This document shows, piece after piece, positions 10,700-21,562 of a stretch of DNA of 54,905 bases. Position 1 is the first letter of the stretch, and every line of letters begins with the position of its first letter. The notes under the pieces are model-generated. The model worked only from the letters and a program-made list of their open reading frames with translations, ran no database searches and was not told the DNA's origin. Source of the stretch: Bremia lactucae (taxonomy: Eukaryota; Oomycota; Peronosporomycetes; Peronosporales; Peronosporaceae); NCBI RefSeq assembly GCF_004359215.1, contig NC_090617.1, positions 1,292,099 through 1,347,003 of the forward strand, read 5' to 3'. The position numbers were made by a program, and so were the translations under genes.

Positions 10700-10712
10700 T
10701 GGTAGCACTTGA
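10700..10712 (+). promoter_or_regulatory. Primer-binding site, family A
   Basis: Two bases after the LTR end the sequence TGGTAGCACTTG begins, with the TGG expected to pair with the CCA end of a tRNA. The same TGGTAGCACTT follows the LTRs at 18902-19434 and 31186-31664 (read on the minus strand), so families A and B appear to use the same primer tRNA. I cannot name the tRNA. Confidence 0.55.
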
Positions 10713-10733
10713 AATTTGCGTGTGTACGTGAGG

Positions 10734-11649
10734 ATGAGCCTCAATAATAATTGGGCTCATTTACCCCACCTCTCCGAACATCATCGAGAGGTGGCAGGGC
10801 TTATGGCGCAAGGACTTCGTGAACAAGCCCTGGCCAGGCTCCTGGGTAGTCCTTCGGAGCAACATATTGCTCAGTTGGAGCAGTTTGAGGCATTCGTGCT
10901 CGGACAGCGGAGGGCCGGGTCCGAGGCACAGGGCGATGTTGCGGCGGAGTCCGTCATTCAGACTCAAAATGAGCTGAGGCATGAGCAGAATCGGAGCGAG
11001 GCTCTCAACAGGACTGTTGAGATGCTCTCTGCCCGGCCGCATCAGCCGAGGCCCATTCGGATGGACCCGCCCAAGTTCGATGGAACTGCGGCGCACACGA
11101 TTGTCCACTGGCTTTTAGCCGTGGAGCAATGTGGTGTCGCCCAGCTCATCGAGGACGACAGCCGGATGGTGTCGTACGCTATGTCGCATCTGCGCGGTAA
11201 GGCCTCAGAGTGGGCTTACTCGGCGCTTATGGCGGACAGAAAAGCGTTCCCCTCATGGGCGATCTTTAAGGATAAGATTCGCGCCATGTACCAGCCGCCG
11301 AACAACGAAGTGTTGCTTCAGGCGCGCTTCTTTGGGGCGCGACAGGCGAAGCGATCTCTGCAAGAGTATGTGCAAGAGATGCGCTCGCTGTCCGCATCCA
11401 TAACCGTAGGTCCGATTCCGGAGCACATTAAGGTGCCCACGTTTATGAACGGACTACGGCATGGCCCATCGCGACAGGCCCTTTTCAGAAAGGTGCCGTC
11501 GACGATGGAAGAGGCAATCCAAATTGCCTTAGTTGAGGAGCAATCCTACAACAGTGCCTCGGCGACAGCTTGGTATAAGCCGTCGGCCGAGAGGACAGAT
11601 GCCACTCCTATGGAGTTGGGCAATGCAGACGTGGTCTGTTTTAAATGCG
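10734..11649 (+). CDS. Family A Gag, cut off by an assembly gap
   Basis: An open frame begins at ATG 10734 (MSLNNNWAHL, shared with the copy at 18845) and stays open into the N gap after 305 residues. It holds a Ty3-type capsid region (about residues 110-250) with HTIVHWLLAVEQ, LRGKASEWAYSAL and RSLQEYVQEM, and ends at VVCFKC, the first half of a CCHC zinc knuckle. Gag forms the particle that packages element RNA. The LTR and primer-binding site lie just upstream. Whether protease and RT follow cannot be seen; beyond the gap the sequence is a minus-strand family B element. Confidence 0.85.
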
Positions 11650-12625
11650 NNNNNNNNNNNNNNNNNNNNNNNNNNNNNNNNNNNNNNNNNNNNNNNNNNN
11701 NNNNNNNNNNNNNNNNNNNNNNNNNNNNNNNNNNNNNNNNNNNNNNNNNNNNNNNNNNNNNNNNNNNNNNNNNNNNNNNNNNNNNNNNNNNNNNNNNNNN
11801 NNNNNNNNNNNNNNNNNNNNNNNNNNNNNNNNNNNNNNNNNNNNNNNNNNNNNNNNNNNNNNNNNNNNNNNNNNNNNNNNNNNNNNNNNNNNNNNNNNNN
11901 NNNNNNNNNNNNNNNNNNNNNNNNNNNNNNNNNNNNNNNNNNNNNNNNNNNNNNNNNNNNNNNNNNNNNNNNNNNNNNNNNNNNNNNNNNNNNNNNNNNN
12001 NNNNNNNNNNNNNNNNNNNNNNNNNNNNNNNNNNNNNNNNNNNNNNNNNNNNNNNNNNNNNNNNNNNNNNNNNNNNNNNNNNNNNNNNNNNNNNNNNNNN
12101 NNNNNNNNNNNNNNNNNNNNNNNNNNNNNNNNNNNNNNNNNNNNNNNNNNNNNNNNNNNNNNNNNNNNNNNNNNNNNNNNNNNNNNNNNNNNNNNNNNNN
12201 NNNNNNNNNNNNNNNNNNNNNNNNNNNNNNNNNNNNNNNNNNNNNNNNNNNNNNNNNNNNNNNNNNNNNNNNNNNNNNNNNNNNNNNNNNNNNNNNNNNN
12301 NNNNNNNNNNNNNNNNNNNNNNNNNNNNNNNNNNNNNNNNNNNNNNNNNNNNNNNNNNNNNNNNNNNNNNNNNNNNNNNNNNNNNNNNNNNNNNNNNNNN
12401 NNNNNNNNNNNNNNNNNNNNNNNNNNNNNNNNNNNNNNNNNNNNNNNNNNNNNNNNNNNNNNNNNNNNNNNNNNNNNNNNNNNNNNNNNNNNNNNNNNNN
12501 NNNNNNNNNNNNNNNNNNNNNNNNNNNNNNNNNNNNNNNNNNNNNNNNNNNNNNNNNNNNNNNNNNNNNNNNNNNNNNNNNNNNNNNNNNNNNNNNNNNN
12601 NNNNNNNNNNNNNNNNNNNNNNNNN
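11650..12625. other. Assembly gap (976 N)
   Basis: The run of N separates the plus-strand family A gag from a minus-strand family B RT/RNase H. At least one element junction lies inside it. Long frames called across this gap are meaningless. Confidence 0.99.
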
Positions 12626-13391
12626 CAGCCGATTGCGAAATCGCTGGCGTCACAGACCACATGGAATGGTCTGTCTTGATCTGCAATCGCCAAGATGGGC
12701 GATTGCATCAAGCTTTGCTTGATACCTTCAAACGAACGCTGACAATCAGCGTTCCATAACCATTTCTCGTCTTTTTTCAAGAGACGAGAGAGATGAACTG
12801 TCATCTCTGCATAATTGCGAGAGTACTTGTACAAGTACGCCGTTAAACCAAGGAACTTTCTAAGTCCCTTGACATCGACTGGAACTGGCCAGTCGGTGAT
12901 TGCCTTGATCTTTTCGGGATCAGGGCACACGCCGTGTTTACCGACGATGCACTCAAGAAGTGGTATTTTGCTTGCAGCGAATATACACTTCTTGAGATTT
13001 GCGTACAACTTATGCTTTCGCATAAGTTTAAGAATCTGGCGAACGTGAGTTTAATGAACTTTCACGTCCATCTTCCCGTCCATGGCACGGCTAAGACGAA
13101 TACATCGTCAAAATAACTCGGTCCGAATTCGCGCACCGGTCTCAACAGATTTGTTACGCATCTGTTGAATGCTGTAGGGGCGTTACTAAGCCCCTGAGGC
13201 ATCACTAGCCATTCCCAAAGCATCCCACTGGGAGTGCTCACTGCTGTGTACGAGATGTCCCGTTCACACATAAGGATTTGATAGAACCTATCCATCAGAT
13301 CCATAGACGAAAAGATTGTACTCTTAGACATACCATCTATGAAATACGTCTTTTCTAGGTATCGGCGTTTGAGCCGGTACTGTTGCAGCAT
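12626..13391 (-). pseudogene. Reverse transcriptase, family B (B4)
   Basis: Read on the minus strand, 13391-13062 holds RT palm motifs: SMDLMDRFYQIL, MPQGLSNAPTAF and the catalytic YFDDVF. After a frame change, 13023-12626 continues with YANLKKCIFA, LGCIVGKHGV-like residues, LRKFLGLTAYL and the junction to RNase H (PILAIADQDRPF, DASDFAIG). RT copies element RNA into DNA. It runs into the N gap, so RNase H and integrase are not seen. Confidence 0.85.
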
Positions 13392-14649
13392 TCAGTTTGT
13401 TGAATGCGTGCACTATCCGCCACCCTCTTGTGGCCTTTCGCACACAGAAGATCGGAGAGCTATGTGAGGAGGTTGACTCCCTTACATGGCTCGCTTTTAC
13501 TCGATCGGCAAAGAATTTATCGATCGCAAGTACTTGTTCACGAGGCAGTGGTCACTGCTTCATGACACAGTACTTCGAGCTCGGTTTGAGCTCGATCTCA
13601 TGTCGAGTGCCTTTATCCTTAGGCAACTCGCATGGAACTGCTTCAGGGAATACATCCCTGAATTCCATTAAATCCTTGTATAAAGGATTTGTCTTAAGTG
13701 ACTCCCAAGATTAAGTAGTATATCTCTTAATCCGAGTTCTCACATCGAGGACACTTTCGTCCATCAATGAGCTGCTGAGAACCCGTTCGTTCTCTGCAAA
13801 AATTACCCCTGACCGAATGTCGTTACGTAATCGTCCTCTATGACGAGTACATAGATCTACTTGATTTTCCCACCATACAGATCTTTCAAGAACCGCTTAG
13901 GTTCTGGGGTTGGTAATTGAGTTATCTCCGAACTTAACTTTGGAGGCGCATGCAGATCAAGAGTATAAGTGCCTACTCTTGATCCGTCTTTAACCAAGAC
14001 ATTCAATGTCCCGGCCTCTTACTCAAATTTATCCACAGGCTACCGAGGGATTAATCCCTCTGGATACTGAAGTCTAGTCACTTCAGCATTGACTATTTGA
14101 GGAGATTTCTCCTCAAGTACGTGGGGACGTATTCCCTCAACGTCTTCCGACTGTGATTGCGCTATCACAGTCGGGTACTCTAAGGTCGACTCTCTACTCG
14201 ACCTAGGATCATCGTGTTGTCCCTTTGTGGCAACTGGTATATTCTTTGAATGTCGCCCGCTATGCGTACATTCATGTCCTCAATCCACTCGACTTATTCG
14301 AGTGGTAGAGCTTCGTCGCTGCCAGTGCATTTGCACAGCCGCCGGCAGCTGACTCCACGGGGTGATTAGTAATCACACTGTGATCTTGTGCAGTCGTACT
14401 AACGACCGTACCACAAGTGAGGCCATCGCACTCACTCGTAGTTCATCCGCACGCTTGTGGACGCGCTAAGACGTTCATCAGATGGCCATCTGATAAACAA
14501 GGGGCAGGCATCTTCACGGATCGATGCTGCCAGCTGATTCTTGGCTCATATTATCCGAGCCAAGGTAGACCTAGGATAACATCAAATTTGACATCCAAAT
14601 CCAGTACGATGAAAACATCAGCGTACTGTAAATCTTTTAACGTGTTGTA
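13392..14649 (-). pseudogene. Protease-RT connecting region, family B (B4)
   Basis: This stretch aligns with 28390-29650 of the copy at 24973-31664. It contains the degenerate N-terminal part of RT and a long linker. No intact frame remains; the segment 14022-14098 recurs inverted at the left end of the window. Confidence 0.6.
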
Positions 14650-15045
14650 AAATTTCACTACGCGTTTCATCAATGTTATCGATGCGCCTGTCGCTAAACG
14701 CACTGTCATCCTCGTTGGAGGGATGTCGCGCTTAACATATTTGAGCCTACGACCCTCTAGCGACTGACAAATAAAGTTATTCGACGCTCACAGTCCACGT
14801 ACTTTAAGTGACAAATCATTTATCACTTTTAACTTCAAAGTGATGACGGATACCTCATCACCAGGTGCAGAAACACATAATGATTGTGTGTCTGGAGCAA
14901 CTTTCAAGAGATTTGCAGATTCTCTTGAGGTTGCTGGATCAGTAGGGCGTTGAGCCCCTACTGACCCCGACCGTTTTTTGGGGTCCACCTCGCTGTTGCG
15001 ATTTCGCAACAACGTCTGACCCGCGACCGTTGCCCTTTTGAGCAT
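14650..15045 (-). pseudogene. Aspartic protease region, family B (B4)
   Basis: The minus strand reads a Ty3 protease-like segment ending ASNNFI-CQSLEGRRLK after a stop at the active site. The corresponding sites in the two other copies read DCVASNNF and VCGSSKNF, so the family probably had DCGAS at the active site. It lies between the gag zinc knuckle and the RT linker. Confidence 0.55.
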
Positions 15046-15988
15046 TCGGTCAAAATTACGTTCAGTACCTTTCGGTACTGGGCGTGGGGCACTACACTCA
15101 TGAGCGTAGTATCCTAACTTTTGACAGCGATGGCATTTCTGCGATCGCTTAGCTCGAAAAGCGAGGTCTCTCGCTTTCGACGTAAGAGAGGTACATAGGT
15201 TCTGGACCTCCTAGCTCGTGTCGTCTTGGAGGACGATTCGATAACAAACTAGCTTGAGCCTGTCTCAAGCTAAAGTCCTCCTGTTCCGCAACGGATATTG
15301 CTTCTTCAATCGTATCAAGTTCCAAGCGGAACAGATGGGTATCCACGGGTCCATCCGTAAAACCTTGCATGAACACCGTAATCAACGTGTGCTCATGGAC
15401 CGGGTTCTTTGTAATACAACTCGCAAAGAGCCGTATATGCTGGGCATAAGCGTGAACATCACGCTTGCCTAGCTTGAGTTTCAGAAGCTCTGATCGAGCT
15501 TGGAGCTCAGCCCTAGGCAGTTCAAACGTCTATTTGAGCCGGGCTTGAAAAGACTCTAGTGACCAAAGGGACATATGGGTCGCGCAACTTAAGGCCCAAT
15601 GCCAAAGTTTGGCACGACCTGCCAAATTTGATTGAGCGAATGCGACTTACATTTACTCGTCGAAGATGTGACGTGCCCTTATGGCGTCGTCCAACTCGAC
15701 AAACCATCTTTAGAGGGAGTCTTCTTCGACCCTCCTATACGTAGAGATATAAATCTTTAGGGTTTCGGGACGACTCGTATGCATCATCCCAGGTACAGGG
15801 ACCTGTACCTGTTGTAACCTCAACAGTTCTGCCTGTTGAGAGCCTTGCTGATTCGGAAAGGCTAACTTCTCCTTCATCTCGTCAAGTTCATGTTGTATGA
15901 ACTTGGCGATGGCTGAATGGAGGGCATCTCCATTCAGGATAGAGGAAGGCATCTCTATCCAAACCGGACAGCATTGCCAAGATGGCAT
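15046..15988 (-). pseudogene. Gag, family B (B4)
   Basis: Reading from 15988, the N end is glutamine-rich (ELLRLQQVQ), followed by a capsid-like part and then TVFMQGFTDGPVDTHLFRLE. A zinc-knuckle-like motif CHRCQKLGYYAHEC lies at about 15085-15145, with Tyr where the usual knuckle has His. Frame changes split it into three pieces. The upstream LTR is missing; the sequence joins the family A antisense ORF near 16050. Confidence 0.7.
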
Positions 15989-16062
15989 CGTTCCCTACGG
16001 TCGAACCTTTCGTTCGTCCTTTCTAAGTCACTTAGAAATGAGTAGCTATCACGCGAAACGTG

Positions 16063-17115
16063 ATGCGAGCACCTTTACGCGCCGCTAGTTCACTCAATCA
16101 CTCTAGCGCACGTGTTTCCATACACGGCACCAATATGCCACCTAAAAGGGGCCACGTTGGTGTGTTGTCTGCGAAGACGCTCACTCAACCTCACACTAAG
16201 CGCACGCGCGGCGTTAATTCGCCGGCCGCGTCAAATGCCTTAGTCGAAACGCCGACATCCACTGCTGCTGTCGCGTCAACAGGGCTTAATGATATATCCC
16301 ACTTTAACAGTGAGGGTGTTGATCCGTCGCTCATTGTCGACTACAATGAGTCGACACCGTTGCCGTCACCTCATAGTAGTGATGCGGATAACGAGCTGAT
16401 GAGGAAGGATGATGGCGCATTATTGCCCATTCAAACTTCTCTCATGGTTCACAACATGGAGACAGCAGCATTTACGAATGCTGTCTCGTCGTCTGCGCTG
16501 GAAAGCGCAGCGACAGGCAATGAGAGCGCAATCCATAAAGGCGCAGCCGCTTCTCCGTTGGGTATAATCACAACGCCTTATGCTCAGACCATAATCCGTA
16601 ATGGCTCTGACATAGAGGATTCGGAGCCTAAAGATTCTCCGACGACACGTGAACGTGCTCAGTCGGTGTCACAAGCCAGTCGTTTCGAACGTGGCTATGT
16701 GACGGGTGGCATTCCAAAGATGCCCCCTCTATCTAAATGGCCCCGTTTAAACGGGCCAAGAGCGTCGCTCCTAAAGCGCGCTCTTGTAGACGCACATAAT
16801 TATTATGGCGTGTTTAAATCATCGAGGGCTCAGGGAAAATTGCTTGGGCGTATTTCCCCGATCCCGGTCGTGTTGCGTTCAAATGAAACGCCCGACCAGT
16901 ACGAGGCGAATTTCCTGCGCCGCATTCATCCGCATCCCGATGCGATGAAACAGCGGTCGCAGCGAATTAATTTCGCCCGCTTGCGTGTGAAAGAAATCAT
17001 GGGCGGTACTGTACCCCCTGTTTCTTCTCACAACGCTACTACTGCTAGTCCATTTGAGACTAGCGAAGAGGCCTCACGTCCTTTTTCACTACCTCAGTCT
17101 CCACGAGCTTGGTAG
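16063..17115 (+). CDS. Intact antisense ORF of family A (aORF-A)
   Basis: An open frame of 350 codons on the strand opposite to the family A gag and protease just to its right; its stop overlaps the degraded protease end. A second, broken copy at 52200-52832 starts about 60 bp from a family A 3' LTR, again on the antisense strand, which shows where this frame belongs: between pol and the 3' LTR, reading inward. The N part is Ser/Thr/Ala-rich and low in order; the C part (about residues 215-330) is more globular, with PPLSKWPRLNG and IPVVLRSNETPDQYEANF. That last motif resembles IPVIDSF...P...YEMEFF in the antisense frame of family B (22698-23661). Start could also be the later ATG at 16135 (MPPKRGHVG). 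I know no family for it; the function is unknown. Confidence 0.65.
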   Translation: MRAPLRAASSLNHSSARVSIHGTNMPPKRGHVGVLSAKTLTQPHTKRTRGVNSPAASNALVETPTSTAAVASTGLNDISHFNSEGVDPSLIVDYNESTPLPSPHSSDADNELMRKDDGALLPIQTSLMVHNMETAAFTNAVSSSALESAATGNESAIHKGAAASPLGIITTPYAQTIIRNGSDIEDSEPKDSPTTRERAQSVSQASRFERGYVTGGIPKMPPLSKWPRLNGPRASLLKRALVDAHNYYGVFKSSRAQGKLLGRISPIPVVLRSNETPDQYEANFLRRIHPHPDAMKQRSQRINFARLRVKEIMGGTVPPVSSHNATTASPFETSEEASRPFSLPQSPRAW

Positions 17116-17650
17116 GAATTGGTGATGTTTGACATCCCGTCAACGCACCCGCAACTGCGTTCGACACGCCATCAGTTGCACACGCCTCTCGCAGGAGCAC
17201 ACCCTTTCCGGTGTCATGCGTAGAGTTTACAACTGTGCGTGTACGCCAGTCTATCCATGGTTGGTATCTTGCCGACCATGACATGCCTAGGATGAGGTCA
17301 TACGGACTCTCCATTCCTAGCACTGTGAACTTCTCTTTACAAGAGAAGTCACAAAAGCTGAAGGCGACTTCTATTTGAACTCCCTCAGACTTAACGAGCG
17401 CGCCATTCGCTCAACAAACAGTCGCCTTTTCTCGCTTGCCATCCTGGCAAAGCGACTCAAACATCGCCGGTCTCTTTCTTGGAACCGCGAGTTTCACAAA
17501 CTTTTGTGATGCACCCGAATCCACTAGGAGGGTCATTACCTGATCATAGCCTCTTACATGAGCGCTATAGACCAGCAGGGTTAAGGTCCGAAGATTCGAG
17601 ACCTCAGGGAATATGCTGAGGTCTCGAAACTTCGGACCTATGCTACCCAT
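17060..17650 (-). pseudogene. Aspartic protease, family A (A2)
   Basis: The minus strand reads LVDSGASQKFVKLAV at about 17530-17490, the retropepsin active site, then stops at 17411 and resumes at 17323 with YDLILGMSWSARYQPWIDW. Upstream in the same frame is a spacer containing the hairpin at 17584-17639. RT, RNase H and integrase, which should follow, are absent: the sequence passes directly into the antisense ORF region. Confidence 0.75.
17584..17639. repeat. Inverted repeat at the gag-protease junction
   Basis: Arms of 24 bp, 17584-17607 and 17616-17639, match at 23 positions around an 8-base loop (GGAATATG). The right arm is absent from the equivalent place in the copy at 421-545, so this hairpin arose as a local inverted duplication in this copy. 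Confidence 0.85.
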
Positions 17651-17786
17651 TTTGTTTGATAACTTTGAACTAAGGGGTCGTTTCAGAGTCCGCGTCAGTA
17701 GGTCATCCCACCCCTACTGCGCTCCTGCATTTCGCGACCCCTCAGTGGTCGATGCAGAACTCATGCGTATCGCACGCTGGTTCTTG

Positions 17787-18845
17787 TCATCGCCTTTTGG
17801 GAAGGGAGTCCTCTTGCTGGGCATCTTTGCCCCAGCGAGAGACCCTGGCATAGCAGCGAGCCATCATATGGCCGCACTTGCCGCATTGGAAACAGACCAC
17901 ATCTGCATTGCCCAACTCCATGGGAGTGGCATCTGACCTCTCGGCCGACGGCTTATACCAGTCTCTCTCTTTGCGCGCGTCCGGTGCATTAAGCACCATG
18001 TAAAACATCGATCTCAGGCAAGAAGCTGTCGCTGAGACACTGTTGTAGGATTGCTCCTCAACCAAGGCAATTTGGACTGCCTCTTCCGTCGTCGACGACA
18101 CCTTTCTGAAAAGGGTCTGTCGCGATGGACCATGCCGTAGTCCGTTCATGAACGTGAGCACCTTAATGTGTTCCGGGATCGGACCTACGGTTATGGACGC
18201 CGACAGCGAGCGCATCTCTTGCACATACTCTTGCAGAGATCGCTTTGCCTGTCGCACTCCAAAGAAGTGCACCTGAAGCAACACTTCGTTGTTCGGCGGC
18301 TGGTACATGGCGCGAATCTTTTCCTTAATGATCGCCCAGGCAGGGAACGCCTTTCTGTCCGCCATAAGCGCCGAGTAAGCCCACTTTGAGGCCTTACCGC
18401 GCAGATGCGACATGGCGTACGACTCGCCCTCGATGAGCTGGGCGACACCGCATTGCTCCACGGCTAAAAGCCAGTGGACAATCGTGTGCGCCGCAGTTCC
18501 ATCGAACTTGGGCGGGTCCATCCGAATGGGCCTCGGCTGATGCGGCCGGGCAGAGAGCATCTCAACAGTCCTGAGAGCCTCGCTCCGAGCCTGCTTATGA
18601 CTCAGCTCATCCTGAGTCTGAGTGACGGACTCCGCCGCAGCATGGATTTGTGCCTCGGACGCGGCCCTCCGCTGTCCGAGCACGAATGCCTCAAACTGCT
18701 CCAACTGAGCAACATGTTGCTCAGGAAGACTACCCAGGAGCCTACCCAGGGCTTGTTCACCAAGTCCCTGCGTCATAAGCCCTGCCACCTCCCGATGATG
18801 TTCGGAGGGGTGGAGAAAATGAGCCCAATCAATATTGAGGCTCAT
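17787..18845 (-). CDS. Family A Gag, full length (A2)
   Basis: An open frame of 352 residues from ATG 18845. The capsid region carries HTIVHWLLAVEQ, LRGKASKWAYSAL and LQEYVQEMRSLSAS; near the C end lies a complete CCHC zinc knuckle, CFQCGKCGHMMARC. It is closely similar to the frame at 10734 and has a 17-residue insertion before DARKERDWYKPS. The LTR and primer-binding site lie just upstream on the same strand. The protein would assemble the particle and bind element RNA. Because gag is intact while pol is missing, this copy could be mobile only with enzymes supplied by another element. Confidence 0.85.
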   Translation of the reverse strand: MSLNIDWAHFLHPSEHHREVAGLMTQGLGEQALGRLLGSLPEQHVAQLEQFEAFVLGQRRAASEAQIHAAAESVTQTQDELSHKQARSEALRTVEMLSARPHQPRPIRMDPPKFDGTAAHTIVHWLLAVEQCGVAQLIEGESYAMSHLRGKASKWAYSALMADRKAFPAWAIIKEKIRAMYQPPNNEVLLQVHFFGVRQAKRSLQEYVQEMRSLSASITVGPIPEHIKVLTFMNGLRHGPSRQTLFRKVSSTTEEAVQIALVEEQSYNSVSATASCLRSMFYMVLNAPDARKERDWYKPSAERSDATPMELGNADVVCFQCGKCGHMMARCYARVSRWGKDAQQEDSLPKRR

Positions 18846-18901
18846 CCTCACGTACACACGCAGAGATGCGGGTCATGGAAAGGATTTCAAGTGCTACCAA
18901 G

Positions 18902-19434
18902 TGTAGGTGGGCACGTCGGAATGCGGCCACGCTCTACTGAGACACACACCCTAGCACAGCGAGGAAGCGGTTCAACCTGCTTCTCTTGCGTGCAGTGAGG
19001 TGGTTGTGGTGGGCGCGTTAGCGGCCTCACCCAACACACTAAGTACTGTGGTTAAGTGTCGTCACGGGAGAGGTTAACCGGCTCCTCGTGCGCACTTACC
19101 AAGTCGGAAGTAGTTTTCAGACTGATTTATATTTAATCGTATTTGATATAAATACCTATTTTTACCAATTAAAATGTCATCTATATAGATAACACTTAAA
19201 ATGTATTGCGAGCGTATCTTTCTAGATACCTCGCGAAACGGATGACGCTGGGCGTCATCCCTCCTAATGTGAATGCACCCATGTGCATTACATACACAAG
19301 GGTTGGTCAAAAATGTGCACCACACCCGAGTGCTGGGTCTAATTACTATTATTTAATAATTGATCATCCCCTTAAGTACACCAAGTGTACTTAACGGGGA
19401 CTGTGTGACATTAGGGCAACTTTAGCCCGTTACA
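18902..19434 (-). mobile_element. Family A 5' LTR (A2)
   Basis: On the minus strand the 533-bp unit begins TGTAACGGGCTAAAGTTGCC and ends CCCACCTACA. It is collinear with the LTR at 10233-10697. The primer-binding site TGGTAGCACTTG follows at 18899-18888. Confidence 0.8.
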
Positions 19435-20019
19435 GAGTCATTCTTTTCTTTCGCGCTGTTTTTCGATAAAGGTTGCTCTTTTAAAACAAACCAGGCTAGA
19501 ATTTTTCATTATGTCCAACTTAACGTTTTGATATCAACTTTGATGGTGATATTGCTTATAGTCCATCTTCATATTTATAAAGCCAGATTAATTGACATCC
19601 TTAGGATCGACTTTTGGATCTGCACGGGGCATTCCCCCCCCCCCTTCATGGGGATCAAAAGACGTTCCTGTTTAGTGACGACAAGCTATTGAGCTCGTGT
19701 AGCCATTTCTGGTCTAAAAGGACAGCTTCGCCGACTGTACAGCTTTGTAGGCGTCTATGAACCTCTAAAACGACATTTGCCGTCTTCCAAAAACTGTGTC
19801 CTCAAGAGCAATTGTAATGACACTTCTGGGGTAATTACTCGTCGATTTTAAGCGACCTCTCACACTGCGGTAAGTTCCCATGTGCTACATTACACCTGGC
19901 TTGTCGACAAGCTCTCCGTTAAATGCTTCTGGGCACTTCAATGCTCACAATATAGTCTTTGTTAGTCCTGTGGCGCCAGACTCGACAGTCTGTGCTTTTC
20001 TTCCTAGTTCATTGTGAGT
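19435..20019. other. Intergenic or degraded sequence
   Basis: No frame with recognisable motifs. A run of 11 C lies at 19633-19644. A short stretch near 19888 (CATTACACCTGG) resembles an LTR end plus primer-binding site but nothing else supports it. Confidence 0.4.
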
Positions 20020-20328
20020 TGTAATGGGCCAGGATTAACACAGAACAAAAATAACACTTACACTTGTAGGCAGGTGCTGTGCCCGAACAGCAGGCACAGC
20101 GTAACAATTTAATTCATTATTGAGGGTCTGAAGACCCAATATGGACCAATGATAAATTTCTAGAGAATAACTGGTTCTTGAAAGGCGGAACGCGGTCGTG
20201 CTTATTACGATCAAAAATCTTCGTAAAGATTGAACTAATTTCAATTATACTTGATACCTTTTACTTAGGATTAAAGCTTCCTCAAGCGTTCGTGTAAGCT
20301 ACTGAACGGACGTTTTAGCCCCGTTACA
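20020..20328 (+). mobile_element. Possible 309-bp LTR of a third family
   Basis: The unit starts TGTAATGGGCC and ends AGCCCCGTTACA, with TG...CA ends and inverted termini like those of families A and B. It is followed by CCTGGCATCACTTAG, which looks like a primer-binding site two bases after the LTR end. It shares no long similarity with the other LTRs. What follows within about 140 bp is a minus-strand family C RT piece, so it is either truncated or unrelated to it. Confidence 0.45.
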
Positions 20329-20469
20329 CCTGGCATCACTTAGTAATCCTTCCCATGCCCGAGTTTAAGATGAGCGAATCATCGTATTTCGACGCTCCAG
20401 ATTTGCTTTTGAGAGAACGCGACCTCCCCCCATTTCACTGGTGTTAGATCAGCGACCCTGCTTACGGAA

Positions 20470-21112
20470 CATCGGACTTTCTCATGATACCTGCTAGTAG
20501 CCATCCTTTAAAACCAACGCGGAAAGGATAGTTTACTTCCAATGGATTTCAACAAAACATATTTTCGCGGGATTGGCGTTTGCGCTGGTATGGTGGCCGT
20601 GTTCAGCTTATTGTAAGCGTATACCACGCGCCATCCACCTGTGGCCTTACGCACACAGAAGGTTGGACTGCAGTGAAGCTACTTGCTCTCACGCACATGT
20701 CAGCCTGGCTTGCTTGTTGAAGGGCTCATCGATTCAATCGACTCGAACGGTCATTGCTTAATTACACAATATTTGGTGCCAGGTTCCGAATCAATTTTGT
20801 GCCCGATGCCCTATCGGCCGGTAGGCAGCTCGGCACTTCTTCTGGAAACATGCCACGGTGCTTCCACAGAATTTCAAAAAGCGGGCTGTCTTTCAAGGCA
20901 TCCCAGCCGTGAGCAGTGAATCATTTATTTTTGTCGGTTTCTAGGACGCTCTCATCCATTGCGGACGACAAGTAACATCCCACCATGTTATCTTTTAGAA
21001 CTGTGCGACTACCTCGCGGATGTTTCCTTCCTTAAGTTCGGACACGAAAATTTTTTACGACATCACCGGGAAATATACTATCTACTTGACAAGGGTTCCA
21101 AGACTGCTGGAT
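20470..21112 (-). pseudogene. Family C RT N-terminal region fragment
   Basis: This stretch aligns with 54185-54840 in the same orientation, including the 40 bases around GGGATTGGCGTTTGCG. On the minus strand it encodes the degenerate N-terminal part of a chromovirus RT and its linker. Similarity stops at about 21112 and resumes, inverted, at 22355. Confidence 0.6.
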
Positions 21113-21540
21113 GGGTCCGATACCAGAACATTAGGGTGCCCACGTTCATGAAAGGACTGCGGCACAGCCCATCGCGACAGGCCATTTAGAAAGGTGTTGT
21201 CGATGATGGAAGAGGCAATCTAAATTGCCTTAGTTGAGGAGCAATCCCTCAACAGTGCCTCAGCGACTGCTTGGTATAAGCCGTCGGCCGAGAGGTCGGA
21301 TGCTACTCCTATGTAGTTGGGCAATTCAGACGTAGTCTGCTACAAGTGCGGCCATTTAATGGCTCGCTGCTATGACAGAGCCCTTGCTGGGGCTAAATCG
21401 CCAGCAAGAGGATTCCCTGCCCGAAGGGTGATGAAAAGAACCAGCGTGCAAGACGCGTTGGGTCCTCCATCGTTCGCTGACGGTTCGAGAAATGCAGAAG
21501 CGCAGTAGATGTTCTACTGACGCGGATTCTGAAGCTACCC
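21113..21540 (+). pseudogene. Family A gag, C-terminal part
   Basis: The plus strand resumes family A gag exactly at the residues GPIPEHI and continues VPTFMKGLRHSPSRQA, then frame changes and stops, to VVCYKCGHLMARCY, a zinc knuckle shortened by three residues. The start coincides with the point where the minus-strand gag piece 22356-22697 ends, which indicates an inversion. Confidence 0.75.
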
Positions 21541-21562
21541 CTAAGTTTATAGTTATATTAAA

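Noticed and set aside
10716..13023. Very long frames (344-668 codons) spanning 11650-12625
   Set aside because: They run through N bases; only the flanking real gag and RT parts are kept.
19880..19900. LTR-end and primer-site-like sequence (CATTACACCTGG)
   Set aside because: No LTR start or internal region can be matched to it.
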